A stretch of DNA of 64,000 nucleotides. Source: Burkholderia metallica (GTDB taxonomy: Bacteria > Pseudomonadota > Gammaproteobacteria > Burkholderiales > Burkholderiaceae). Below, in pieces: positions 29,492 through 37,039 of the stretch (position 1 is the first letter of the stretch; each line of letters begins with the position of its first letter). Below the pieces are notes generated by a model. That model worked only from the letters and a program-made list of their open reading frames with translations. It was not told the DNA's origin and ran no database searches. Position numbers and translations under genes: made by a program. The stretch spans positions 124,001 to 188,000 of the forward strand of contig NZ_CADFDB010000004.1 of NCBI RefSeq assembly GCF_902832845.1. Reading direction: 5' to 3'.

Positions 29492-29926
29492 CTAGAGAAT
29501 CCGCACCATCGAAACGGCCGACCCCGGACATACGCCCTGAAATTGACTTGAAGCCAGCACCAAGGGCGGTACGTCGTCGCGGGCAACACGCACGAAGCCC
29601 TGAACGGTGAAATAGTGTTCTGCGGTCGTGGTGAGAAGCACCAGCGACCGAACCTGTAGCGAATGACACGCGGCGACTAGCCGCGACACGATACGTTGCC
29701 CCAAACCGGAATCGCGTGCATGTTTTGCCACCGCAACGGAGCGCAGGAGTGCAGCGTCGCCATAGTGCTCAAGGCCACCGCATCCGCACATCGTTGAGCC
29801 TTCCATCGCGACCACAAAATTGTGCAAATGATCGCTGACGCCAACGACGGGAAGGCTACATTGACGCAGCAGTGTTTCGATCGGCGCTAGGTCGTCGACA
29901 GTGGCGGGGCGGATATCCATCGTCAC
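29492..29926 (-). CDS. arsN2: GNAT acetyltransferase, ArsN2-type
   Basis: A 144-residue single GNAT domain: N-terminal DIRPATVDDLAPIETLLRQCSLP, then ALLRSVAVAKHARDSGLGQRIVSRL with the acetyl-CoA pyrophosphate loop, and LVLLTTTAEHYFTVQGFVRV. ArsN proteins in ars operons acetylate trivalent organoarsenicals such as arsinothricin or the herbicide analogue phosphinothricin; the short ArsN2 group is common in ars operons, though its substrate is less certain. It is the last gene of the arsR-arsI-arsC-acr3-arsH operon, 15 nt after arsH, which is the main support for the call. Confidence 0.75.
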   Translation of the reverse strand: MTMDIRPATVDDLAPIETLLRQCSLPVVGVSDHLHNFVVAMEGSTMCGCGGLEHYGDAALLRSVAVAKHARDSGLGQRIVSRLVAACHSLQVRSLVLLTTTAEHYFTVQGFVRVARDDVPPLVLASSQFQGVCPGSAVSMVRIL

Positions 29927-29941
29927 TCCTTGAACTGGATT

Positions 29942-30664
29942 CTAGATACTTCGCTGATTCACACGCTTCGACAGTTCCTCAGCGCTTTCCTTTCGCTCGC
30001 TGTATCGATCGACCAGATAAGGGCCGACGTCCCGCGTGAGCAACGTGAACTTCACCAGTTCCTCCATCACGTCCACCACGCGATCGAAATACGCAGACGG
30101 CTTCATTCGTCCCGCTTCGTCGAATTCCATGAACGCCTTCGCCACCGACGACTGGTTCGGGATGGTGAGCATGCGCATCCAGCGCCCGAGCACGCGCATC
30201 TGATTCACCGCGTTGAACGACTGAGAACCGCCGCTCACCTGCATCACGGCGAGCGTCTTGCCTTGCGTCGGCCGCACCGCACCGACGGACAGCGGAATCC
30301 AGTCGATCTGCGACTTCATGATTCCGGTCATCGCGCCATGTCGTTCCGGCGAACACCACACCATCCCTTCCGACCACATCACCAGTTCGCGAAGCTCGAC
30401 GACCTTCGGATGACTGTCGGGTGCGTCATCAGGCAGCGGCAGGCCACTCGGATTGAACACGCGTACCTCGGCGCCCATCGCCGTCAGCAGGCGCTCGGCC
30501 TCCTCGACCAGAAGGCGGCTGAACGAACGCTCGCGCAGCGAGCCGTAGAGCAACAGGAGCCGCGGCGGATGAGTCGACGGCGACGGCGGATGCAGCTGGC
30601 TGGCGTCCGGCACTCGGAACTGTTCGGCGTCGAGTTGCGGCAATTCGGTCAGGTAGTCGGTCAT
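29942..30664 (-). CDS. arsH: NADPH-dependent FMN reductase / organoarsenical oxidase ArsH
   Basis: Flavodoxin-like enzyme that oxidises trivalent methylated and aromatic arsenicals. The 240-residue protein has the FMN-binding [24 protein letters not shown], the conserved [27 protein letters not shown] segment (about residues 117-143), and [24 protein letters not shown]. Start [12 protein letters not shown] was taken from the family. It follows acr3 by 20 nt. Confidence 0.94.
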   Translation of the reverse strand: MTDYLTELPQLDAEQFRVPDASQLHPPSPSTHPPRLLLLYGSLRERSFSRLLVEEAERLLTAMGAEVRVFNPSGLPLPDDAPDSHPKVVELRELVMWSEGMVWCSPERHGAMTGIMKSQIDWIPLSVGAVRPTQGKTLAVMQVSGGSQSFNAVNQMRVLGRWMRMLTIPNQSSVAKAFMEFDEAGRMKPSAYFDRVVDVMEELVKFTLLTRDVGPYLVDRYSERKESAEELSKRVNQRSI

Positions 30665-30684
30665 GGATGAATTCTCGGATGATC

Positions 30685-31758
30685 TCAGGTTCGGCACTCG
30701 TACCAGCCCTTCGACTGATTGACGACACGCACGATCAGCAACATCACCGGCACCTCGATCAGCACACCGACGACGGTCGCCAGCGCCGCACCAGAGTGGA
30801 AACCGAACAGACTGATGGCGGCCGCGACGGCTAGCTCGAAGAAGTTCGACGCGCCGATCAGCGCGGACGGGCATGCGATGTTGTGCTTTTCACCGACCGC
30901 GCGGTTGAGCCAGTACGCGAGCGCCGAATTGAAGAACACCTGAATCAGGATCGGCACCGCCAGTAGCGCGATCACCAGTGGTTGCTTCAGGATTGCTTCG
31001 CCCTGAAACGCGAACAGCAGGACGAGCGTCGCCAGCAGCGCGGCAATCGACCACGGGCCGATCTTCGCCATTGCTGCATCAAACGCTGCTTGTCCCTTCG
31101 CGAGCAGCACCTTCCGCCAGATCTGCGCGAGGATGACCGGGATGATGATGTAGAGCACGACTGACGTGAGCAGCGTCGCCCACGGCACTGTGATCGCGGA
31201 CATGCCGAGCAGCAACCCAACCAGAGGCGCGAATGCAATCACCATGATGCTGTCGTTCAGTGCGACCTGCGACAGGGTGAACAGCGGATCGCCGCCCGTC
31301 AGCCGACTCCACACGAACACCATCGCCGTGCAAGGCGCAGCGGCCAGCAGGATCAGGCCCGCGACGTAGCTGTCGAGCTGGTCGGCCGGCAACATCGGCG
31401 CGAACAGTTGTCGGATGAACAGCCAGCCGAGAAACGCCATCGAGAACGGCTTGACGAGCCAGTTCACGACGAGTGTGACGCCGATGCCTTTGACGTGTTG
31501 ACGGACCTCATGCAACGCGCCGAACTCGACCTTGACCAGCATCGGGATGATCATCACCCAGATCAGCAGGCCCACCGGGAGGTTGACCTGCGCGTACTCC
31601 ATCCGGCCGATCTGCTGGAACAGACCGGGTAGCACCCGGCCGAGCGCGATGCCGGCGACGATACACAGCGCGACCCATACGGTCAGGTAGCGCTCGAAGA
31701 AGTTGATGAAAGGCTTTGCGACGGCCTTGCTCGGCGGGGCGACGTTGGACGCGTTCAT
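30685..31758 (-). CDS. acr3: ACR3-type arsenite efflux transporter
   Basis: Inner-membrane arsenite/H+ antiporter of the bile/arsenite/riboflavin family. The 357-residue protein shows ten hydrophobic helices and the ACR3 hallmark [19 protein letters not shown] with the essential Cys, plus [15 protein letters not shown] and [22 protein letters not shown]. It is also called arsB in many annotations but is not the ArsB superfamily. It lies between arsC and arsH. Confidence 0.95.
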   Translation of the reverse strand: MNASNVAPPSKAVAKPFINFFERYLTVWVALCIVAGIALGRVLPGLFQQIGRMEYAQVNLPVGLLIWVMIIPMLVKVEFGALHEVRQHVKGIGVTLVVNWLVKPFSMAFLGWLFIRQLFAPMLPADQLDSYVAGLILLAAAPCTAMVFVWSRLTGGDPLFTLSQVALNDSIMVIAFAPLVGLLLGMSAITVPWATLLTSVVLYIIIPVILAQIWRKVLLAKGQAAFDAAMAKIGPWSIAALLATLVLLFAFQGEAILKQPLVIALLAVPILIQVFFNSALAYWLNRAVGEKHNIACPSALIGASNFFELAVAAAISLFGFHSGAALATVVGVLIEVPVMLLIVRVVNQSKGWYECRT

Positions 31759-31822
31759 TGGACGGAGTTGAGTCTTGATGTCGTTGGCGGCCGCTCGTTT
31801 CAGCGGAACGCCCTACGAATGG

Positions 31823-32317
31823 TCATGTTTGCGAGATCTCAAGCAATGCCGTCTGGAGTTCGGCATCGCTCATGCTGGCCAGCGGTAGCGCGAGCAGCTG
31901 CAGCATGCGATAGCCGATTGCTTGGCGCGTGAGTTCGAACGCAACGCGCTTGCCATCGTCTCCGCCTGCTGCGTTCGACGGATCGGCGTAGCCCCAGTGG
32001 ACCTTGACGGGGCTGCCGGGCCAGTAAGGGCACGTCTCCGCAGCCGCGCTGTCGCATACCGTGATGACGATGCGCATTTCCGGCGCGCCGTCGCCTACGA
32101 ACTCATCCCAGCTCTTGCTGCGATATCCGTCGACGTCGACGCCGGCGTTTGTCAACGCGTCGAGCGCGAACGGATTGAGGCGACCGCTCGGCGCGCTGCC
32201 GGCGCTATACGCACGCACGTCCTTGCCGAGCTTCGCGGCCCAATGATTCAGCATTCCTTCAGACAGCACACTTCGCGCCGAATTGTGGGTGCAGAGAATC
32301 AGTACATTCGTGGTCAT
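31823..32317 (-). CDS. arsC: Arsenate reductase, low-molecular-weight phosphatase type
   Basis: Reduces arsenate to arsenite for export. The 164-residue protein opens MTTNVLILCTHNSARSVLSEG, giving the LMW-PTPase P-loop C9-x5-R15. The family's further Cys residues are seen at VITVCDSAAAETCPYWPG, and the phosphatase Asp motif is near there. MTTNV was chosen over an ATG 17 codons upstream because the P-loop must be close to the N-terminus. The gene follows the disrupted arsI and precedes acr3 by 64 nt. Confidence 0.94.
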   Translation of the reverse strand: MTTNVLILCTHNSARSVLSEGMLNHWAAKLGKDVRAYSAGSAPSGRLNPFALDALTNAGVDVDGYRSKSWDEFVGDGAPEMRIVITVCDSAAAETCPYWPGSPVKVHWGYADPSNAAGGDDGKRVAFELTRQAIGYRMLQLLALPLASMSDAELQTALLEISQT

Positions 32318-32398
32318 TTCAGTGCATCCAAAGTTGCTGTTGGTCGATTCCGCGTGCGAGCTCGTCACTTACGGATGGACCTCGGCAACAAGATGATT

Positions 32399-32841
32399 TC
32401 ACCGTCCGCCGATCGGCTTGCCGCCCGCAGGGGAACAGCAAGCGGAGGTGGCGGCATTGGATTCCGTCGACTGCGAATTGCGAGATTCACCGAAGGTCGG
32501 GACAGCGCCGGGCGTCTCGTACGTCTCCCACGCGATGCCTTGCGGGTCGATCGTGCAGTATTTGCCGGAGCGCGCGTAGCAGTACGCGGTACCGATTTGC
32601 TGGCCGACCGGCAGCGCTGCGCCGCTGAGACGCGTGTGCATTTCCGCTAGCTCGATTTCATTTTTCACCTGTACGCCGAGGTGATCGGGACCGGTCGCAG
32701 CGCCGCGCTGCGAGATCGCGAAACTGACGCGATCGCGCAGTCGCTATTGACGACGGCCGGCTCAGCGGCGAACGGCGTCGAATGGAAACGGATACTGTCA
32801 GCGAGATTCGGCACGCTGATGGGCACGTGGAGGCGCTTCAT
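32399..32841 (-). pseudogene. arsI: Frameshifted ArsI/CadI-type VOC dioxygenase
   Basis: ArsI cleaves the C-As bond of trivalent organoarsenicals. The N-terminal part, MKRLHVPISVPNLADSIRFHST...VVNSD, reads in one frame from 32841 to about 32740. The rest, VSFAISQRGAATGPDHLGVQVKNEIELAEMHTRL through CCSPAGGKPIGGR, reads in another frame from 32728 to the stop at 32399. Eleven bases (32729-32739) stand where relatives have about ten codons, so a deletion of about 19 bp shifted the frame; the first frame stops at 32665. The vicinal Cys pair needed for As binding is also altered (AYCYA instead of ACCYA). It is therefore very likely non-functional. The start codon overlaps the arsR stop (ATGA). Confidence 0.88.
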
Positions 32842-33173
32842 GATTGTTGCTCGCTGGCCGGGGAGCACGCGCGGGTCGGCGAGCAGGGATTGCCGCCGCA
32901 GCAGTTCTCCGTGAGATAGGCCAGCAGGCCGTTCATCGTCGCGAAGTTCGCGCAGTAGAAGACGAAGCGACCTTCCTGCCGGCTGGTGACGAGTTGCGCA
33001 TGCGCCAGTTCCTTCAGATGAAAGGAGAGCGACGACGGCGGCACGTCCAGCAGCGTGGCAATCTGCCCGGCCGGCATGCCTTCCGGTCCGGCCTGCACAA
33101 GTGCGCGAAACACGGCGAGGCGGGATTCGTGGGCGAGTGCTGCGAGGGCGGCAATGGTTTGGTTCGTTTCCAT
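32838..33173 (-). CDS. arsR: ArsR-family arsenite-responsive repressor
   Basis: Represses the ars operon until As(III) binds. The 111-residue winged-helix protein begins METNQTIAALAALAHESRLAVFRAL; recognition helix SSLSFHLKELAHAQLV. It has no CVC box in the DNA-binding helix. Instead the C-terminal tail has C91, C92, C97 and C103, resembling the Acidithiobacillus-type sensor that binds arsenite with a vicinal Cys pair plus a third Cys. The ATG lies 6 nt after a -10-like box, with no Shine-Dalgarno, suggesting a leaderless message. Confidence 0.93.
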   Translation of the reverse strand: METNQTIAALAALAHESRLAVFRALVQAGPEGMPAGQIATLLDVPPSSLSFHLKELAHAQLVTSRQEGRFVFYCANFATMNGLLAYLTENCCGGNPCSPTRACSPASEQQS

Positions 33174-33209
33174 AATTTGATAATAGTCGAAATATGGAAT
33201 AAGAGGCAA
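33168..33209 (-). promoter_or_regulatory. ars promoter and ArsR operator
   Basis: On the minus strand TTGCCT (33204-33209) and TATTAT (33180-33185) are spaced 18 nt. A dyad TTCCATA (33193-33199) ... TATGGAA (33168-33174) flanks the -10 and includes the arsR start codon. It is well placed to block polymerase, so autoregulation by ArsR is inferred. Confidence 0.65.
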
Positions 33210-33613
33210 GGACAGTGCCCATCCCTCGACTTCTTCTCCCATGGTGGGAGGGCGAAGCGGGTGAGCACCTGTTGTGCGCGCTCGATGTTGCGGCCTGGCA
33301 GTAGCGTGACAATGCAATGCGCAGCTTGATGCTGTTTGCGTATCGCCGCAGAAACCGTGCGGCCGGTTGTTGGGTCCACAACACGGGAAGAAGAAAGCCG
33401 AGGCGAATCGATTACGATTCGCGAGAAGTTGGCGCTGAGGTGGGGCCTGCAATTGATCCCGCTTCAGCGCAAACTGCGCATCGACGACTCGCTCGCGGTA
33501 CCGGGTCCAATCTTCACGATTTCCACGCGGCGACTTTGCCGCAGGGCGCTCGAGATGGGCTCGCCGCCAAACTTTACAAGGTTCCGGAACAGAACCATTC
33601 TGATCGATGTGCC
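33210..33613. other. Intergenic region between the ars operon and mug, no gene recognised
   Basis: About 400 nt upstream of both arsR (leftwards) and mug (rightwards). It contains a short dyad CTCCCATGGTGGGAG near 33235-33250. Open frames exist on both strands, but none resembles a known protein or has a ribosome-binding site. It may be scar sequence from insertion of the ars cluster, which is inference. Confidence 0.4.
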
Positions 33614-34180
33614 ATGCACGCAAGGCAAAACGTGGCTGACGACCTTCCCGACCTCATCGCTTCGCATCTCGACGTGCTGTTCTGCGGGATCAACCCCGGC
33701 CTGACCGCGGCCGCGACCGGGCATCACTTCGCGGGGAGAAACAACCGCTTCTGGCGCGTGATTCATCTCGCGGGCTTCACGCCGGTGGAAATTTCGCCGC
33801 AGGACGATCACGCGCTACTCGGATATCGCTGCGGCCTGACGGCAGTGGTGAAGCGCCCGACCGCGAGTGCCGATCATCTTTCGCGCGCGGAATTCATTGC
33901 TGCGGCTGCGGAATTCGAACACAAGGTCGCGCGTTACGGGCCGCGCTTCGTCGCTTTTCTCGGCAAGGCGGCGTACGCAGCGCTTTCCGGGCAGCGAGAA
34001 GTCGGCTGGGGATTGCAACCGGCCCGCATGCAGGGGGCGGGCGTCTGGGTGCTGCCCAATCCGAGCGGCAGAAACCTCGCGTTCGGCCTCGACGATCTGG
34101 TCGCCGCATATCGTCAGCTTCGTCTGCACGTGCAGGCTGTTGCCGGCCTTCAACTCGAGGGACAGGATGCGGCGCAGTGA
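33614..34180 (+). CDS. mug: G/U mismatch-specific DNA glycosylase
   Basis: TDG/Mug-family uracil glycosylase acting on G:U and ethenocytosine mispairs. The 188-residue product has motif 1 DVLFCGINPGLTAAATGHHFAGRNNRFW (catalytic Asn in GINPG) and motif 2 WVLPNPSGRN. ATG at 33614 (MHARQNVADDL) is used; GTG at 33632 is possible. The C-terminal 14 nt overlap mpg, so two base-excision enzymes are translationally coupled. Confidence 0.93.
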   Translation: MHARQNVADDLPDLIASHLDVLFCGINPGLTAAATGHHFAGRNNRFWRVIHLAGFTPVEISPQDDHALLGYRCGLTAVVKRPTASADHLSRAEFIAAAAEFEHKVARYGPRFVAFLGKAAYAALSGQREVGWGLQPARMQGAGVWVLPNPSGRNLAFGLDDLVAAYRQLRLHVQAVAGLQLEGQDAAQ

Positions 34181-34790
34181 AACCGCGCCCCGGTGGCCGG
34201 GCGCCGTGCTGCCGCGCGTCTTCTTCAACCGGTCGGCCGTCGACGTCGCGCCGCAACTGCTCAACAAGATCCTCGCGGCAGCGGACGGGCGGGCCGGCCG
34301 CGTCGTCGAAGTCGAAGCCTATGTCGGCGCGATCGACCCGGCCGCGCATACCTACCGCGGCAAGACGCCGCGCAATGCGACGATGTTCGGGCCGCCCGGG
34401 CACCTGTACGTCTATTTCACTTACGGCATGCACTGGTGCTGCAACTGCGTGTGCGGCCCGGACGGCGCGGGAACGGGTGTGCTGATTCGTGCGCTCGAGC
34501 CGTTGCACGGGCTCGAACGGATGCGCGCGGCACGGCCGCCGCAGACGCCCGATCGCGACCTGTGCCGGGGGCCCGCGCGGCTGACCCAGGCGATGGGGAT
34601 CGGCGGCGCGCACGATGGTGTCGACCTGATCGGCGCGCACGAAGGGTTCGCGATCGTCGACGACGGCGTCGCGCCACCCGTCGATCCGGCGGGCGGGCCG
34701 CGCATCGGGATTCGCGTCGGCACGGACCTGCCGTGGCGGTGGAGCGTGCCGGGCAACCGCTACGTGTCGGGGCCGGTGACGCGCCGCTGA
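34167..34790 (+). CDS. mpg: 3-methyladenine DNA glycosylase, AAG/MPG family
   Basis: Removes alkylated and deaminated purines. The 207-residue protein has LPRVFFNRSAVDVAPQLLNKIL, the active-site GRVVEVEAYVGAIDPAAHTYRGKTPRNATMF with catalytic Glu, GHLYVYFTYGMHWCCNCVCG, and PGNRYVSG at the C-terminus. It starts inside the end of mug with AGGGACAGG upstream. The AAG fold is unrelated to Mug, so the pair widens lesion range rather than duplicating it. Confidence 0.95.
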   Translation: MRRSETAPRWPGAVLPRVFFNRSAVDVAPQLLNKILAAADGRAGRVVEVEAYVGAIDPAAHTYRGKTPRNATMFGPPGHLYVYFTYGMHWCCNCVCGPDGAGTGVLIRALEPLHGLERMRAARPPQTPDRDLCRGPARLTQAMGIGGAHDGVDLIGAHEGFAIVDDGVAPPVDPAGGPRIGIRVGTDLPWRWSVPGNRYVSGPVTRR

Positions 34791-34892
34791 TACACATCGC
34801 GCCCGTTTGCGCACAATTCGACCTGCGTCACGCGACCGCCATTATTGACCGGCTAAGCTTGTCCTTTCGACGTTCTCGATCGAGGAGACGCC

Positions 34893-35657
34893 ATGCGGCG
34901 GGTCGTATTCAATCAGAAGGGCGGCGTGGGCAAATCGACGATCGTCTGCAACCTGGCGGCGATCAGCGCGAGCGAAGGGCTGCGCACGCTCGTGATCGAC
35001 CTCGATGCGCAGGCGAACTCCACGCGCTACCTGCTCGGCGACGCCGCGGCCGACGCGCAGCCGGGCGCCGCCGGTTTCTTCGAAACCGCGCTGACCTTCA
35101 ACTTCCGTTCGGTCGACGTCGCGTCGTTCATCCATCCGACCCCGTTCGAAGGGCTCGACGTGATGCCCGCGCATCCCGATCTCGACACGCTGCACGGCAA
35201 GCTCGAATCGCGTTACAAGATCTACAAGCTGCGCGACGCGCTCAACGAACTCGACGCGTACGACGCCGTATACATCGACACGCCGCCCGCGCTGAATTTC
35301 TATACGCGCTCGGCGCTGATCGCGGTCGAGCGCTGCCTGATCCCGTTCGACTGCGACGATTTCTCGCGCCGCGCGCTGTACGCGCTGCTCGAGAACGTGA
35401 AGGAAATCCAGCAGGACCACAACGAGGCGCTCGAAGTGGAAGGGATCGTCATCAACCAGTTCCAGCCGCGGGCGAGCCTGCCGCAGCGGCTGGTCGACGA
35501 ACTCGTCGAAGAAGGGTTGCCGGTGCTCGCGTCGAAGCTGTCGGCGTCGGTGAAGATCCGCGAGTCGCATCAGCAGTCCACGCCGGTGATCCATCTGGAA
35601 CCCGGGCACAAGCTCGCGCAGGAGTTCCTCGCGCTGCATCGGGAACTGGCCGGCTGA
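34893..35657 (+). CDS. ParA/Soj-family ATPase
   Basis: A 254-residue deviant-Walker ATPase: FNQKGGVGKSTIVCNLAAI at the N-terminus, LRTLVIDLDAQANSTRYLL, and AVYIDTPPALNFYTRSAL (Walker B region). Length fits chromosomal ParA/MinD-like positioning proteins, not the longer plasmid ParA with HTH. No parB or parS-like repeat is adjacent, so the cargo is unknown. GAGGAG precedes the ATG. A small hairpin terminator follows, and then the phasin locus. Confidence 0.88.
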   Translation: MRRVVFNQKGGVGKSTIVCNLAAISASEGLRTLVIDLDAQANSTRYLLGDAAADAQPGAAGFFETALTFNFRSVDVASFIHPTPFEGLDVMPAHPDLDTLHGKLESRYKIYKLRDALNELDAYDAVYIDTPPALNFYTRSALIAVERCLIPFDCDDFSRRALYALLENVKEIQQDHNEALEVEGIVINQFQPRASLPQRLVDELVEEGLPVLASKLSASVKIRESHQQSTPVIHLEPGHKLAQEFLALHRELAG

Positions 35658-35684
35658 TCCGGCCCGCGCCCGACGGATACGCGG

Positions 35685-35706
35685 CCGCATGATGCGGTCT
35701 TTTTTA
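35685..35706 (+). terminator. Intrinsic terminator after ParA gene
   Basis: CCGCA-TGA-TGCGG is a short stem-loop followed by TCTTTTTTATTTT, 28 nt past the stop. Confidence 0.75.
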
Positions 35707-35989
35707 TTTTAATCCGTCATTCGTCGGATTATTGATTTATTCATTAGTAATACCGAAAACGATTTCATAATAAATCCAGAAAAAACGATTACATCAGTGA
35801 CCGCTCCATTTTCAATGTGCGCCGGTTTTCTAATAAACGGAATAATGAATTGGTGAATGTTGCCCGACGTCATGAACCGTTATCCTGTAAAAAGGTAAAA
35901 AGGCATTGCGGGGCAGAATGAATTGCCGCCCCCGTCTGCGACGTCGGCGCATCGCCGGGTTCGGTGGGCACTCCGGAGTCTAATAAGGG

Positions 35990-36027
35990 TTTACACCTAC
36001 TATTAATGCCATTTAATTGACAATTAA
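35990..36027 (+). promoter_or_regulatory. Phasin promoter with overlapping dyad
   Basis: TTTACA (35990-35995) and TTTAAT (36012-36017), each five of six to sigma-70 consensus with a 16-nt spacer, predict a start near 36024 and a ~140-nt leader. TTAATTG-A-CAATTAA (36013-36027) is a perfect dyad over the -10 and start point. The surrounding 35700-36060 is very AT-rich. The leader also holds a strong anti-16S match TAAGGAGG at 36092-36099 without a start codon nearby. Confidence 0.6.
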
Positions 36028-36165
36028 TCGATCTAGAATGGGTGCCTTCCTCTTCCCGTGCTCAAATAAGTGACGGGTAGTCGGTAGTCAATAAGGAGGC
36101 CTGCTGTCGATCCGGCTTCCAATTTCTTTGCGTCGTCTCTCGCATAGCTAACAGGAGCGTGCCCG

Positions 36166-36750
36166 ATGTCCGTATTTGCCCCCGAAAAACTCAGCGCCGA
36201 TTATCAATCCGGTATCGCGGCGTGGTTTGCGATCGCCCGTCCGGCGATCCAAGGTTTCGAGGCTGTCGTCGAACTCAACCTGCAGGCGGCCCGGACGGCG
36301 CTCGAGGAATACGAGGACAAGCTGAAGAACGCGTTCAACAGCGGCAACCCGGCCGCGGGCTTCGCGCAGCAGGTCGCCGCGCCGCAGGAGGCGGCCGGCA
36401 AGGTCGTGTCGTACGGCCGTCATCTGTTCGACATCGCGGTGTCGACGCAGTCCGAATGGGCGAAGGTCGCGCAAGCGCAATACGAACAGAACGACAAGCG
36501 CCTGAAGGACGTGCTGGGCGAACTGTCGAAGCACGCGCCGGCCGGCTCGGCGCCGGTGGTGGCCGCGCTGAACTCGGCGCTGTCCGCGGCGACCGCCGCG
36601 GCCGACTCCGTGCGCGCAGCGACGGGCCAGGCGATCGAAGCCGCCCAGAGCGGTTTCGACGCGGTCAGCGAAACGGCCACGCGCGGCGCGAAGCAAACGG
36701 CTGCCGCCGCACGCAAGGACGCAGCGGCCTCACGCGAATCGGCTGCGTAA
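36166..36750 (+). CDS. phaP: Phasin (PHB granule-associated protein)
   Basis: Amphipathic helical protein that coats polyhydroxybutyrate granules. The 194-residue sequence matches the phasin_2 pattern: MSVFAPEKLSADYQSGIAAWFAIARPAIQGFEAVVELNLQAARTAL, a long Gln/Glu-rich helical middle, and an Ala/Lys-rich tail (ARKDAAASRESAA). No signal peptide or membrane segment. AGGAG precedes the ATG at about 9 nt. The thiolase gene follows 289 nt downstream, a gap that holds GC-rich hairpin sequence but no gene. Confidence 0.9.
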   Translation: MSVFAPEKLSADYQSGIAAWFAIARPAIQGFEAVVELNLQAARTALEEYEDKLKNAFNSGNPAAGFAQQVAAPQEAAGKVVSYGRHLFDIAVSTQSEWAKVAQAQYEQNDKRLKDVLGELSKHAPAGSAPVVAALNSALSAATAAADSVRAATGQAIEAAQSGFDAVSETATRGAKQTAAAARKDAAASRESAA

Positions 36751-37039
36751 TCGCGTAGCCGCGCAAGCACGTGTCGCACGAGAGCGCGGCACGATCGAGC
36801 GGCGCCGAAGGGCGCCTGACGCCGCGTGTGCCGCGCGGTGTCCGGCGAACGTCCGGTTTGCCGCAAGGCGCCGGTGAACCGGCGAACCGTGCCGGCGTGC
36901 CGCCCGTGCGAACGGGTGCCGTGCGCCGGACGACGGCGTGCGACCGCCATCTCGCCGAACGGCTCGGGATGGGCTCGCCTGCCGGGGCCGGCTCGGGCGG
37001 CGTCAGAACGACGAACTGATTTCGATGCAGGAACTGGAC

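Noticed and set aside
36017-36039. TTGACA and TAGAAT as a promoter pair upstream of phaP
   Set aside because: Both hexamers are good but only 11 nt apart, too close for sigma-70; the pair at 35990/36012 has normal spacing.
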